64,000 nucleotides of DNA, from positions 930,001-994,000 of the forward strand of contig JANFOG010000001.1 in the NCBI GenBank assembly GCA_024336345.1, given 5' to 3'. Positions 44,680 to 55,026 of this stretch are shown here, one piece after another. This stretch comes from Mariannaea sp. PMI_226. Taxonomy: Eukaryota; Ascomycota; Sordariomycetes; Hypocreales; Nectriaceae. Both the position numbers and the translations under genes were made by a program. Position 1 is the first letter of the stretch. The number at the start of each line of letters is the position of its first letter. The notes under the pieces were generated by a model that saw only the letters and a program-made list of their open reading frames with translations, had not been told where the DNA came from and ran no database searches.

Positions 44680-44830
44680 AGTTAAAAATAAAGGCATATT
44701 AATGAGTGGCTTGGCATGGCATGGCAATGTACATTGAGGAGTTTGGATCAAGGATGTATTTGGTTGGCGTATCATGATATACATAAATACAGGTTCTATG
44801 ATGTTGCAGCCTCTATTCTTTTTTTTCCCT

Positions 44831-46021
44831 TCAATTTGCTGGCGTGGGGCCAGTTTTCTCGCCCACGTCCTCATTCTCGCCGTCTCTCTCCTCTGGCTCT
44901 TCCTCTTCCTCGTCGTCATTCCCGTCATCCTGTTCTTCCGTGCCGTCCTGCTGTCTTAGCTGACCCCCCTTTCGTTTAGGAATGACGCTCAAGAAGGCAT
45001 CACCCCAGTTCTCGTACTCTAACCACTTGAGCATAATCTCCACAACGTGATTGGTGGCGAGGACTTGTCGGCTCTGCATAACCATGTACTGGCCAATGGG
45101 CAGCCGTGCTGTCCGGATACCCAGTTGTCGAGCTCGCTTGTAACAGATACCCTTCTCTCGGTTCTTGTCCACAAGTCCACCGATGACGTAGCTTGTATTG
45201 GGCTCAAGTCGGTCCAAGGTGTAAGGGGAATCGGAAGATAAATAAACAATATCCTTGTATTCTTCGCGAGGCTCTGGCTGGGGATCGGGCAAAGGTAGAG
45301 GATCCTTCTCGTCACGGACCCAGGGGACCTTTTCATCAATGCTTCTTTGTAGAGCCTCGGTCATCTTGCCTCCGTCTGTCTTCATTTTTTCTCTCGCCTT
45401 TTCCGCGCACTCAATGAAATCGCCTTCGATGAAGTCGATTCCTTTCCAATTATTGTGCTTGTCGTCGAGAACATCTCGGAACCGCTCTGCCAGCTTTCCA
45501 TTCCAATTTGACACCCACAGTTGCGTGCGATATCTAGTCGTCCTGTTTTCAGAATACGACCTGGTGATCTGGCTCCCCAAAGAGATGATCTCTTTGCTCA
45601 CCATGTACTGCTCAAAGTCGCAGTCGAATATGATAGATACAGGGACATTGATGGGCGCTGGTTTCCGTGGATTAAGAGTAGATATGTCTACTCCTTGCGC
45701 AATGAGAGTGGCCTTCTCCTCGCGTTTCCGTAATCTGCTTGCCTGACGCTTCTCCTTGCGCATCTTGCGGCGGGCATCCTTACCATCCTCCCACTCTTGT
45801 TGTTTCCGCATGCGCTTCAGGGCGTTTTTCGACATTGGTGGCTGGACAGCCTGATCGGATGCCGCCGGAATCTCCTGACTCGTGGAAGCAGCGGTAGCAT
45901 TAGTAGTGTCCGGTTGAGTTTGTGAAGTATCTCCCTTTGGCTGAGTAGAAGAAGAAGAAGAAGAAGTAACCCCTTCCATAGGGGTTGATTGAGTGATCTC
46001 GTCGGGTTGGGTAGACGCCAT
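44831..46021 (-). CDS. trm10: tRNA (guanine-N1 at position 9) methyltransferase Trm10
   Basis: SPOUT-fold methyltransferase that makes m1G9 in tRNA using S-adenosylmethionine. Single exon, 396 aa. A Ser/Thr-rich N-terminus (1-60) and a basic helix (MRKMRKQQEWEDGKDARRKM, then RKEKRQASRLRKREEKA at about 70-115), as in Trm10 proteins, precede the catalytic domain: IIFDCDFEQYMV, LSSDSPYTLDRLEPNTSYVI, GGLVDKNREKG, and LPIGQYMVMQSRQVLATNHV with the C-terminal knot. An acidic tail (DDGNDDEEEEEPEERDGENE) closes it. It converges with pri1, with 151 bases between the stops. Confidence 0.95.
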   Translation of the reverse strand: MASTQPDEITQSTPMEGVTSSSSSSTQPKGDTSQTQPDTTNATAASTSQEIPAASDQAVQPPMSKNALKRMRKQQEWEDGKDARRKMRKEKRQASRLRKREEKATLIAQGVDISTLNPRKPAPINVPVSIIFDCDFEQYMVSKEIISLGSQITRSYSENRTTRYRTQLWVSNWNGKLAERFRDVLDDKHNNWKGIDFIEGDFIECAEKAREKMKTDGGKMTEALQRSIDEKVPWVRDEKDPLPLPDPQPEPREEYKDIVYLSSDSPYTLDRLEPNTSYVIGGLVDKNREKGICYKRARQLGIRTARLPIGQYMVMQSRQVLATNHVVEIMLKWLEYENWGDAFLSVIPKRKGGQLRQQDGTEEQDDGNDDEEEEEPEERDGENEDVGEKTGPTPAN

Positions 46022-46675
46022 TGTGCAACCAGTACTCTTGAAAGTCCAAAAATATCAATACCACTAGGAACAACTCGGGTCTTTTTTAGAAAGAAACCTC
46101 AATCAGTCAAATATGGGCAGTGGCGGATGTGCTCCCAAGATGTGATTCGATCTGGTTGAATGTGGTTGACTAACACGACCTTTCAATGAGAGGTGACTCG
46201 ACGGCTGAGGCAGACAATTGACTGAGAGGTTGCTCTGCTGCAATCTTCCCGAAAAAAAAATGAAGACAATAAATAGAAGTGCCTCCACAGAACACGTCCA
46301 ATTTCAAAATGCCCTGATCTGATGTACAAGACCTGCAATAACAAGTCAGCTCGTCAGTGCATCCGGCTTGAATAATTGTCGACAGCCTCTTTCGCTGACT
46401 GACTTTTGTTGGTTGGATTTTTTGTTAGTGGGAGTTGATTAAGTGGGCCTCATATCATTGCAGGTACGTACCGTCAGCGCGGTCGTTGAAAGTCTCGATA
46501 CTATAGTATGTTAAAAATTCACTCGGAACCATCGACCAATCAGCACGAGCCAATTGATTGACCATCATCACGTGTTTTAGTGGAGGATCTCCCTCAATCC
46601 TGTTGCCAGAGCTTCGGCTTCAACCTCAGGATCCCCAGAACCAAGCAGCAGCTCCGTCCTCACCCGCCATACGCC
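46022..46675. promoter_or_regulatory. Divergent promoter between trm10 and the complex I subunit gene
   Basis: 654 bases hold the promoters and leaders of two genes reading away from each other. A CACGTG E-box-like core (tcacgtgt) occurs at about 46569-46576, and an 'accaatcag' CCAAT motif at 46532-46541, about 140 bases upstream of the complex I start; CCAAT boxes bound by the HAP complex are typical of respiratory genes. Confidence 0.55.
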
Positions 46676-47494
46676 ATGGAACGCCGCCACTCTGCTGAGG
46701 GCCACGAGGCTCACCACGAGGGCGAGAATGTCTACAAGCCCTTTGATACCCTCAACGACTCCGCCAAGGCCGGTCTCGTCGGTGGTGCCTCCGGTCTCTT
46801 CATTGCCTCGATCCGCAATGCTCTGGCCAAGCGTAACATTGGCGCTCTAAGTGTCTTCACCCGCGGTGCTCCCATTATCGGTCTTGCGAGTACGATTCCG
46901 ACCTCGACCTTGCCAATTGAGACATTCTGATGCTAATTGGGCTGTCTAGCTGCCGCTCCCACTGCCTATGTTTTCTTCTCACGCAGCGCCATGAACCTCC
47001 GCGAAAAGGACGATGCCTGGGGTGCTGCCTTTGGTGGTTTCATGATGGGTGCTGTCCTCGGTCTACCATGTACGATTCCTTACACATGATATTGCGCCAT
47101 GGACATGAATCTAACGTTTGGGAATAGCGCGGCGAATGCCCGTGGTCATGGGCCTTGGTGCTGGTATTGCTACTTTCCAGGGTTTGTTCTACTACCTTGG
47201 CGGCCGATACGACAGCTTTAAAAAGGAGGAGGATGAGTTTGAGCGCAAGGAGACTATCCGAAGAACGACCAGACTGCCGATTGAGCAGACCATCTCTGAG
47301 ATTGGCGAGGGCCGAGGTAAGTCGCGCACATGACCATCATCCTCAATCCCATTACGCACCCAGGTCGTCTAATATTTTTTTTTTCAACAGGAATTCGCCC
47401 TCCCGGATACGATGAGCGACGAGTTGAGAGACTTAAGGAGAAGTACGGGGTTGACATTAACCCTGTTTCGGCCACTATTGAGGGTAGCCAATAG
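46676..47494 (+). CDS. NADH:ubiquinone oxidoreductase subunit, NDUFA11/B14.7 type (Tim17 family fold)
   Basis: Accessory membrane-arm subunit of mitochondrial complex I. Exons 46676-46889, 46950-47069, 47128-47316 and 47391-47494, total 627 bases, 208 aa. The start is MERRHSAEGHE after a short open leader. Four hydrophobic segments with small-residue spacing are seen: KAGLVGGASGLFIASIRNAL, IIGLATAAPTAYVFFSR, WGAAFGGFMMGAVLGL and VVMGLGAGIATFQGLFYYLGG. The C-terminus is soluble (IRPPGYDERRVERLKEKYGV). It matches the fungal 21.3 kDa b-type subunit in length and order. Introns 1 and 2 both start with the same ten bases, gtacgattcc. Directly downstream lies a chain of snoRNA-bearing introns that may belong to its 3' UTR. 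Confidence 0.9.
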
Positions 47495-47666
47495 GCAATA
47501 GCAGAAACATGATGCGCGGGCGAACGGGGATAAATCGAATTGTACATAACTCTTCCGGGCGGGGAAGAGCTGCTACACTAGACAATTGGAGTTTTGTTTT
47601 GTTTCCATTTGAAGCTCTTGAAATTAGGTGCCAGCATTGCTTGGACCGAAATGGCTTGTCACCAAG

Positions 47667-47870
47667 GTATGTGCCTCTTTTCCCTCTACCAGTTTTCACT
47701 CTCCCCTGCCCTCCTTCTATGATGATACACCGAGTCAGAGGCTGTTTATGATCACCATGATTCCAACGCTCACCAATATCTACATCCTGAGAATACCCAC
47801 CCTTCCGCCACTTTTATTCAAGCCTGGTTTCACTTTGGGTGTACTGTTACTGACGGAAGTTAGACTATAG
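47667..47870 (+). other. Predicted non-coding intron 1 of the snoRNA host transcript
   Basis: Donor GTATGT at 47667, branch-like CTGAC (ctgacgg) about 20 bases before the acceptor, acceptor ctatag at 47870. It encloses snoRNA-like copy 1. The upstream 'exon' is the segment following the complex I subunit stop codon. Confidence 0.65.
47715..47793 (+). ncRNA. C/D-box snoRNA-like unit, copy 1
   Basis: The C box ATGATGA lies at 47719-47725 and the D box CTGA at 47787-47790, with 'ttc' before the C box able to pair with 'gaa' after the D box to close the terminal stem. The body (gagtcagaggctgtttatga, attccaacgctcaccaatat) is nearly identical to two further copies downstream. The sequence just before the D box would be the rRNA-pairing guide; I could not assign the target. 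It lies inside an intron with good splice signals. Confidence 0.75.
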
Positions 47871-47921
47871 GCTTTTTTTTGTCGTCAAGTGAATGCTTTA
47901 TCACTTCCCTTGCTCAATTTG

Positions 47922-48123
47922 GTATGTCTGATGTCCTTTCCTTCAACCATCACTTCCTACATCCCATTCTATGATGATACATCGAGTCAGAGGCTGTTTA
48001 TGATCTTTAATGATTCCAACGCTCACCAATATCTACATCCTGAGAAAATCTTCCCTTCCAATCTCTTTATCTACCACTTGATTCCCTTTTGGCACCTTAT
48101 TTGCTGACCAAATTAAACCACAG
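47922..48123 (+). other. Predicted non-coding intron 2 of the snoRNA host transcript
   Basis: Donor GTATGT at 47922, branch-like CTGAC (gctgaccaa) about 18 bases before the acceptor CAG at 48123. It encloses snoRNA-like copy 2. The exon before it (47871-47921, 51 bases) has no coding potential that fits a family. Confidence 0.65.
47967..48046 (+). ncRNA. C/D-box snoRNA-like unit, copy 2
   Basis: C box ATGATGA at 47971-47977 and D box CTGA at 48040-48043, with the same 'ttct'/'gaa' terminal pairing as copy 1. It differs from copy 1 mainly in the centre (gatctttaatgatt in place of gatcaccatgatt). Confidence 0.75.
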
Positions 48124-48185
48124 GCACATGTTAATTGCTTTGTTTAATGATTAATACTTATTCCACGGCATTCCTACTGACATTG

Positions 48186-48396
48186 GTATGTTCTTCTTGT
48201 CTTCCTTCAAAACACTACCCCTTTCTCATCTCCACCCTCCACCCCGTTCTATGATGATACATCGAGTCAGAGGCTGTTTATGATCTTTAATGATTCCAAC
48301 GCTCACCATATCTACATCCTGAGAACTTCTCATTTCCCCTTGAATTTCTTTTGCCACACTTTTTTAGTTGTGCCATCACTGACTCAACGAAAGCAG
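48186..48396 (+). other. Predicted non-coding intron 3 of the snoRNA host transcript
   Basis: Donor GTATGT at 48186, branch-like CTGAC (cactgactc) about 20 bases before the acceptor CAG at 48396. It encloses snoRNA-like copy 3. The exon before it (48124-48185, 62 bases) is AT-rich and non-coding. Confidence 0.62.
48247..48325 (+). ncRNA. C/D-box snoRNA-like unit, copy 3
   Basis: C box ATGATGA at 48251-48257 and D box CTGA at 48319-48322. Almost identical to copy 2, with one base fewer near the D-box guide (caccatatct in place of caccaatatct). The same terminal stem is possible. Confidence 0.75.
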
Positions 48397-49110
48397 ATGA
48401 CATTACTGGACCTTCCACACATGGAAAGATGTATTCTGAAATCTTGTAACGAGTTCAACTAAACGCTAACAATACCGTGCCATGATACGTGATTTGCTTG
48501 AGCTAATGCCAGGTGAGTTGTGTCTAGCGTCGAAGCCACTTGCTATTAGCCCCAGACTTGAAAAGAGCTTGGGGGTTCCCATTGTGTAGCTAGTTGATTG
48601 GCAGTGTCTCACACACTATCGACGCCGCCACGTTCTGTTTTGGGCGGTTGCCGGTTGCGGGGGTCCCGAGCCAAGACATTCATTACATAGAGAGGGTGTG
48701 TGTGCGAGTGCTTTGTGATTTGGAAGCCTCAGCTTGGCTTTGATCTAGAAATGAGCAAAGTGATTTGGTCACTCTTGAAATTTTGCTTCGATACAAATCG
48801 AAATCGTGTATTATCATCAACTCTATTTCTCAGAGGAATCTTTACTTGTGTATGTGCCTCGCCCGATATCCATCTTCGTCACAGGTGAACTAGTATTGGT
48901 GCCTAAGTCGCTGGTTGACACGTTGTTTCCACCACTAATCCTTCAACTGACACATAAATCTATCCACCTGTGTTGGGTATTTATTCTCCTTATCCTTGTA
49001 TATCTTTTTTACATTGTATTCTCTTCGCAACCATGCATCCCAGAAACAAACCGTTATTAAAGTCGTGCCTTTACTTGTTGTCGCCGACACCCCATCCTCC
49101 CAGAGCAAGC
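48397..49110. other. 3' part of the snoRNA host and MFS gene 3' flank
   Basis: The start is probably the last exon of the host transcript. A 'ccaggtgagttg' at about 48507-48518 could be a further donor. The right end is the 3' flank of the minus-strand MFS gene. No further C/D unit or protein gene is seen. Confidence 0.45.
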
Positions 49111-50787
49111 TCATATCTTGGTAATCTTGAATCCAGCTTGAAGGTATCGAGCCACTATGACAACAGCAACGCCTGCCATCATGGTGCAGCCGCAAAACAG
49201 CTGGAGACCAACGTAGTCGCCATTCTGCGCCTTGACTATGGCACCGCCAATGGGGCTTCCCGTCAGCGCACCAAAAGACTGAATAGCGAAGGCTGTGCCA
49301 ACACGGGTGCCAATCTCGCGAATGTCGGAAATCTGGGCGATCAACGTGGGACCCAGGCTGACGAAGCCACCGGATGAGAAGCCGAAAATGATGGCGAACA
49401 CAAGGATGCCGGCCGTGTCTTTGACTGGGATCCAAACAGCAAGGCAGAACAAGGCTGAGATAAACATGATGACGATCATGATGTTGTATCGGCCGAGTTT
49501 GTCGGCAGCGATGCCGGGCAAGATACGGCCAAAGATGCTGTTAAGAAACGTGAGCGACAGCACAATATTGGGGGAAGGGTAATCACAAATTCAGGGGGAC
49601 TAGCGCGTGTTCACTCACCTCACAGCATTGAGAATGGGTAGCAGGTAGGGGGTAAGAGTAGACGAAACTCCCGCCGCCTCTGCTTGCAGGATGACATAGT
49701 TGAAAGGGAGAAACATCCCCCACATGAAGAGGAAGAAGCCAGCGGTGGTGACGGCCATGCGTGGGTCCTTTAGACTGCCTACGTAGTCCATCAAGACGAA
49801 GGGACGTGGGCGAGGAGGCAGCCTCGACTTAACCGTGACGCAGCTGATGCCGAGGAGGAAGAGGAACAAGAAACCCATGGTGCGCATCATCCAGGGGAAG
49901 CCCACCTCCTTGATCATCTTGTCCATCATGATGGGGAGGATGACACCGCCGAGCGACGAACCCGAGACCATGATGCCGAAGGCGGCAGCGCGTCGCTTGA
50001 AGAACCAGGTTACCAGGGATGACATGCAGGCGTTGAAGGCTGCGCTGGAGCCGATGGAGGCGACGACGGACTGCGAGAGGAAGAATTGGTAGTAAGACGA
50101 TGAGAGCGATACCATCATGAGGCCAAAGACGTAGGTTATAGTACCCCCGTAAAGAAGCCACTTGGGACCAAAGTTGTCGAAGAGACGGCCAAACTAAACA
50201 CCAAAGAGGAGAGGGACTTGGTCAGCAAAGTTCTAGTTTCTCATAGTTGAAGAAGAAGAGGGAAACCATTGAAAGCATCTACGCTTCGGTTGGAGGATTT
50301 CAGCCCAACTTACAATTGCACTGGAAAAGATCATGAAAAACACCTGCACTGACGAGATCCAGGCCACAGTCGAGTTGCCGTACTGTTTCAACGGGCCGGT
50401 GACATAGTAGGCCTGGAAGACACCGACACAGTTGATCAAACCGAAAGTGCAGAAAAGTGCACACCAACCGCCCAAGACGACGAGCCATGCTTCCCTCCCG
50501 CCATCTGGGAAGTCGGCTGGGGCCATTCCCGGAGGAAACCCTCCTCCCCCGGCCGGGGGACCATCTGTCTTTGGTGCGGCTCGTTCTAGATCAGTTTCGA
50601 CGCCATTGGCCGGTTCTGTGGAAGTGATTGCTCCGGTCTCCTTGTTTTGCGATGGTGTGCGCTCCAGAGACTTGCGATGGGACGTTGAGGCGTCCGTGTA
50701 GGGTTGCTTTTCGATATCGACGCTGGGTGGTGGGAGGGCCTTTTCATTGACCGTCTCGGAGGACGATGAGCCTATTGATCGAGGCAT
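49111..50787 (-). CDS. MFS transporter, monocarboxylate-permease (MCT/MCH) type
   Basis: Twelve-helix major facilitator of the fungal monocarboxylate-like group. Exons 50787-50314, 50193-49619 and 49537-49111, total 1476 bases, 491 aa. Residues 1-95 are a cytosolic, disordered Ser/Pro/Gly-rich extension. The transmembrane body begins [20 protein letters not shown], with [12 protein letters not shown], an A-loop-like [17 protein letters not shown], a central cytosolic loop ([17 protein letters not shown]), and the second-half signature [17 protein letters not shown]. The C-terminus is short. Fungal members carry monocarboxylates, riboflavin or unknown substrates; the sequence does not decide between them. 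Confidence 0.92.
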
Positions 50788-53229
50788 CCTTGTCCTTGAA
50801 TAGTTGGTTCTTTGACTTTCTTTTCTTCTGAAGTAGCGACGAAGAAGGTCGTATATTTTGTGTTTGGAGACTGGCTTGTTTTGTGTTTGTGTGTGTGTGT
50901 GTGTGCACCGTTCCTCTTCCTGGTTGTTTTATCCCGAGTGTGAGAGAGTGTCCGTTTTCTTTGCGTTGGGTTACTTTCGATATGACTTTTGTTTGTGGAA
51001 TATCCGTCCGGAGATCAGCTGGGAGCCAAGTGCAGCAGCCTTACCAGCAACTTAGAAAAAAGAAGTAGACAGCTGAAAAGAGTCGAGGCAGACAGAAGTA
51101 AGTGAGTATAGGTATTTCTAGTCTCTACTCGTACCAAAGTAGGTATCTTCCATATATCAGGGTTGCTGGGGTTTTACGTCACGCGGCTTCTCGTTTTCGA
51201 GGGAGTTTAAGCTAGTAAATATACTTCACAGGAATATAATAGCCAACGAAATAGGAATAGGGAAAGGGAAAAGGGAAAAAGAAAAAGAAAAAAAAAACAA
51301 GAAGTGTTCGCCGCTGAGGCTAGCAGGCCACACACACACACCGGCCCGGGTCCGCGTGTGATTTGAGGGGGGGCCTTTGGCGGGCGTTTGCTTGCTTGCT
51401 TGCTTGTTTGCCTTGCTTACTTGCTTGGTACCTTGCCATGTATTGCTTCATTGGGGATGGAGAGAGGTTGCGTTGTGTTGCGTTGTGCTGCTATGGTGTT
51501 GTGTGGGTTTCCTAATTGACTCAAAGAGTCACCTGTGGTCGAACACGGAGCCTCTCGGATGTCCGAGAGAACGGTCTTTTCCTCTTGGAATGGATGAGAG
51601 GATTAGTAAAGCATGCCTGTTTCTGGTGAGATGATGTGCTGGATGCATTGAGAATCGGACTCGTTCCAAAGGCTCGGACTTTACAGGCATCGTTGTGCCA
51701 TGTGTTTGGGGAGGGGGATCTAAAATGAGCCGGGGTGCAACTAAGGGTGCATCACGTTATGCACCCAGGTAGTCAATGATTGAGTATTACTGTAATATGG
51801 AGAAAAGAGTCGGCTTGGGAGCTGCAATACACAGTACGCATGTAATCTGGGTTTAATTTAGTGCTGATACTTAACCTTGTGTTGTTTTGCTGGTTGAATT
51901 CCCCTGTCATGTCATATCATGACCCTGGTCCGCATCATCACAAACAACACGACGGTTTCTATACATACTCTATTTGATATTCCTTAATTAGATTATCCCA
52001 GTTCATGTGAGCCTCTATTAGATCATTGTGACAACACGGAAAATGTCTTCTCTTCCCTCGGTGCTATAGAAAATTAGAAATAAAAAGCAAGCCCTGTACT
52101 GTACTGTCTATGAAGTGCAATGCCCTCCCCCAATCTGTAGGGCTGCCTGTCTAAGACAGCCTTCTCAGACCAGCCCATATTAACTAGGTACATAATGAAT
52201 TAAACAGTGGCCCCCCCTTCCCTCTTCTCCCCCAAAATCATCTTCGGTCCTTGGAGTTAAGGCGAAGGCCGAGGCGCGAACAGCCCCTTGGCCCAACCTG
52301 GGGGATCTACGATCCACTCTCGGGCACATCCACCAACCACACGATTGGATATTGAGGCGCGCCAAAAATGGAGGGAGGGGGGGGGGGAGAGGTGAGAGAG
52401 CTCTTAGTATGGGGAGCTTTGACTTGTGAGAAGGGGGGACGGGAGGCAAATGGACAGGAGGATATTTTGCTTACGTACTGTTGCAATCAAAAAAAAGCGA
52501 AAAGCCGGGGGGCTTGGGCTCGGAAATGGAACTCTTCCAAGCGAGAAAGGGCCATGCGAAAACACCGTGCGGAGTAATCGTATCGACGTTTTGCTGGAAA
52601 TCCGAACGCGGACGAACAAGCAGTTGTTGATAACTATGCTTGGTCCGAACGGACTTCTCTCTCGTACGACCAATAAGCCGGGCCACCACTCACCGCAGTA
52701 AATGGATGAATTTCCCACTCTTACTTACATTCCAGATGCAGGGTCAGATACAGGGTCATCACGGCAACAAGGGCATATTATGACTCTGGCCATGACGTGA
52801 CGACCTGGAAGCGGCTGAACCAAGAAAAAAAAAAAAAAGAGAGAATTCCAAAATATGAGAACAGGGTAGGTTGAGGTGGTGTGCTACCGATGTAACTACA
52901 GAACTGAGTGCGCACGACACAACAAACATCACTTTCACTTTGGCATCCTGGCCATTATGCACACTAATAATTGATGCATGCTAATTGATGTAATTGATCA
53001 ATGATGCAAAAGCTCATCGCTGTCACAAACAAATGAGACTGCCTAGTTACCTTACTCTTACAGGAAGTGACCCCCATCTCTATTCATATGGCACATCGAG
53101 CATCGGCAATTTGCTTGCCTGCTCGTATCGAATCCCACCATCCCATCCAGTTGGTTTATTTTCTTTTCTTGAAACAAATCTCTTCTTCCTTTCTTCCCTT
53201 TTGTTATTTTTTCACGTTCCCACTCATCT
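50788..53229. other. Intergenic, repeat-rich, upstream of the MFS gene
   Basis: 2.4 kb without a supported gene. It contains a (GT)n run at about 50885-50904, an A/G-rich stretch at about 51243-51300, a (GCTT)n run at about 51388-51412, a G-run at about 52374-52388, and an A-run at about 52826-52841. The part near 50788-51060 is the promoter and leader of the MFS gene; the part near 53200 is the 3' flank of aim24. Confidence 0.55.
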
Positions 53230-54587
53230 TCACCTGATGACCTCCTTCAGTTCCTTGGAATCTTCAAATGCCACTTTCCCGTCCTTCTGCCCTTCCGTGA
53301 CGTGGATTGCGCCAGATGCATCCCCGGTTTTGACCGATTCAGCCTTGCTCTGAACAGCCTTCCCGGCCTCCAGAGTCTTGGGCTTGGTGGGCACATCCAA
53401 TGCCTCGGTAACCGCACCCGCTGGAGCATCCGCAATCTCGTTCACCTGCTCCTTGGTCAGGACATCCGAGACACGCACGCCTCGGCTCGACATGAGAATA
53501 GTAGTAGGACCATGGAACTTTAGGAACAGTCCATCGCCCCAAATCGTCCGTCTTGAAATGGTACGCAAGCTGTAGAGTACCCTGCCGAGGAACTTGTAGA
53601 CTTCTGACTTGCGAACTGTCGCCAGCCACTCCCACTTAGGAGTCAGCACTGCGGGAAGGGAGGGGATCTGGAGGCGCAGGCTTGAGCTCTTGAAGCGGAA
53701 GGGGCGTGGCGTATGTCGCGACACAGAGTAAGCCACCACACTTCCGGGATGCGCTACAAACTCCTCACCCTCCTTCAGAGTAAGTTGGTAGATCTGGCCT
53801 GGTGCTGAAAGCGCGGCCAGTCCTCGGCCCGTAAGATGGGTGCTGCCCCAGTGAGCCAGCGTCAACCCTGATTGGATCTTGGCCGAGGGTGAGAGGGTAT
53901 GTCCAGTCCAGGCGAGCAGGGCATTTCGTTGAGATATCATCCAATCCGTTCGCCCATCTAGATGCAAGATGGAGAAAGACGTAACGGGTGACTTGGTCGA
54001 AATGAGAGCAGTAATTGGAGAGGTGGCCGTGATTCGCTGATAGAGGAAGGGAACTCCGAGGAGTGCTCGAGTCGTCGGGTTCAAGATGGAGAGGGTTGAT
54101 TGCGCCTGGGAATATCAAGTGGTCAGACAAGAACAATCCAGCAGATAGACAATGGCCTGGCCTCTCAGCCCTGTCCATATATGTGGGAATCAATGGCTTA
54201 CATTCTCAGGCTTGCCAGCAACAGCGACCAATGTACCCCGTCTAGTGTAGAGATTCTGTGATGCCGAAAGACTGACGGATAGAAGGGAGTATGGTGCGCC
54301 GAGGACCTCAAAGCGGGCATCTAATCAGTCAATTGAGTCAGCCTCTTCCTATTCCAAAAACCCTAAAGCCTAGAATTTCCAGATGAAGACCTACCGGCAG
54401 GATCCCGAGAGTCGGCCGGAGCTCCAAAGGCATCCCCGCCGACCTTGGGAGCGTCCGTGGTGGGTGCGGCGCTGATCTGGATTGCTCGGCATTGTCGACA
54501 GACGTACGATGGTGACGGCGACGGCAATGTATACTTCCGCAGGCGCAGGCCTTGTGCCGTCCGAAGCAGCGGAGAGTGGCCTCGCAT
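53230..54587 (-). CDS. aim24: AIM24 family mitochondrial protein
   Basis: Mitochondrial inner-membrane protein linked in yeast to MICOS stability and cristae shape. Exons 54587-54395, 54320-54202 and 54105-53230, total 1188 bases, 395 aa. The N-terminus ([20 protein letters not shown]) is Arg-rich without acids, a good presequence. The body follows the AIM24 beta-sandwich pattern: [37 protein letters not shown], the [17 protein letters not shown] stretch, [14 protein letters not shown], and the late [21 protein letters not shown] disordered C-terminal tail of about 65 residues follows. Introns are 74 and 96 bases. Divergent with the kinesin gene. Confidence 0.92.
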
Positions 54588-55026
54588 GGTGTCCCGAAGT
54601 CGAGCTATGCTGCCCGAGCTCTCTCGTACTTTCTGGTGGTGGCAATGCAGCTATCCACGATGCCTTTTTCGAATGCGCCCAAAAAAGCGTGAATGGCCAC
54701 TGGCGGCTTTTCCCGTGCCGCCGACGATACGTACCTTTTTTCGACGTCACTCCTCTGCACACGTGCCGTTGCTGGGCCGACGGCCAGTGTGTGTCCGTGT
54801 GTTTGAAGTATCCACTCGCATAGCTCAAACCACCAACAAGGCCCATGGCTATAGTCAATTCTGCAGTATCGAACTAAACTCTCCAGTCTCAACAACCTGC
54901 TATGCGGCCAGATTGGTAGGCTGAGAAGATCTTCGTGTCCCCTGACGTTGCCTGACATTTTACCTTCCACCCTACTTCTCGCTCGGCCCTCCCCCGCTTC
55001 TTTTTTTTCTCTTTAATACTCCTGCC
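54588..55026. promoter_or_regulatory. Divergent promoter between aim24 and the kinesin-10 gene
   Basis: 439 bases between the two start codons. A GACGTCA CRE-like core (tcgacgtcactc) lies at about 54741-54752. The 60 bases before the kinesin ATG are pyrimidine-rich with a T-run, typical of a fungal leader. Confidence 0.6.
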
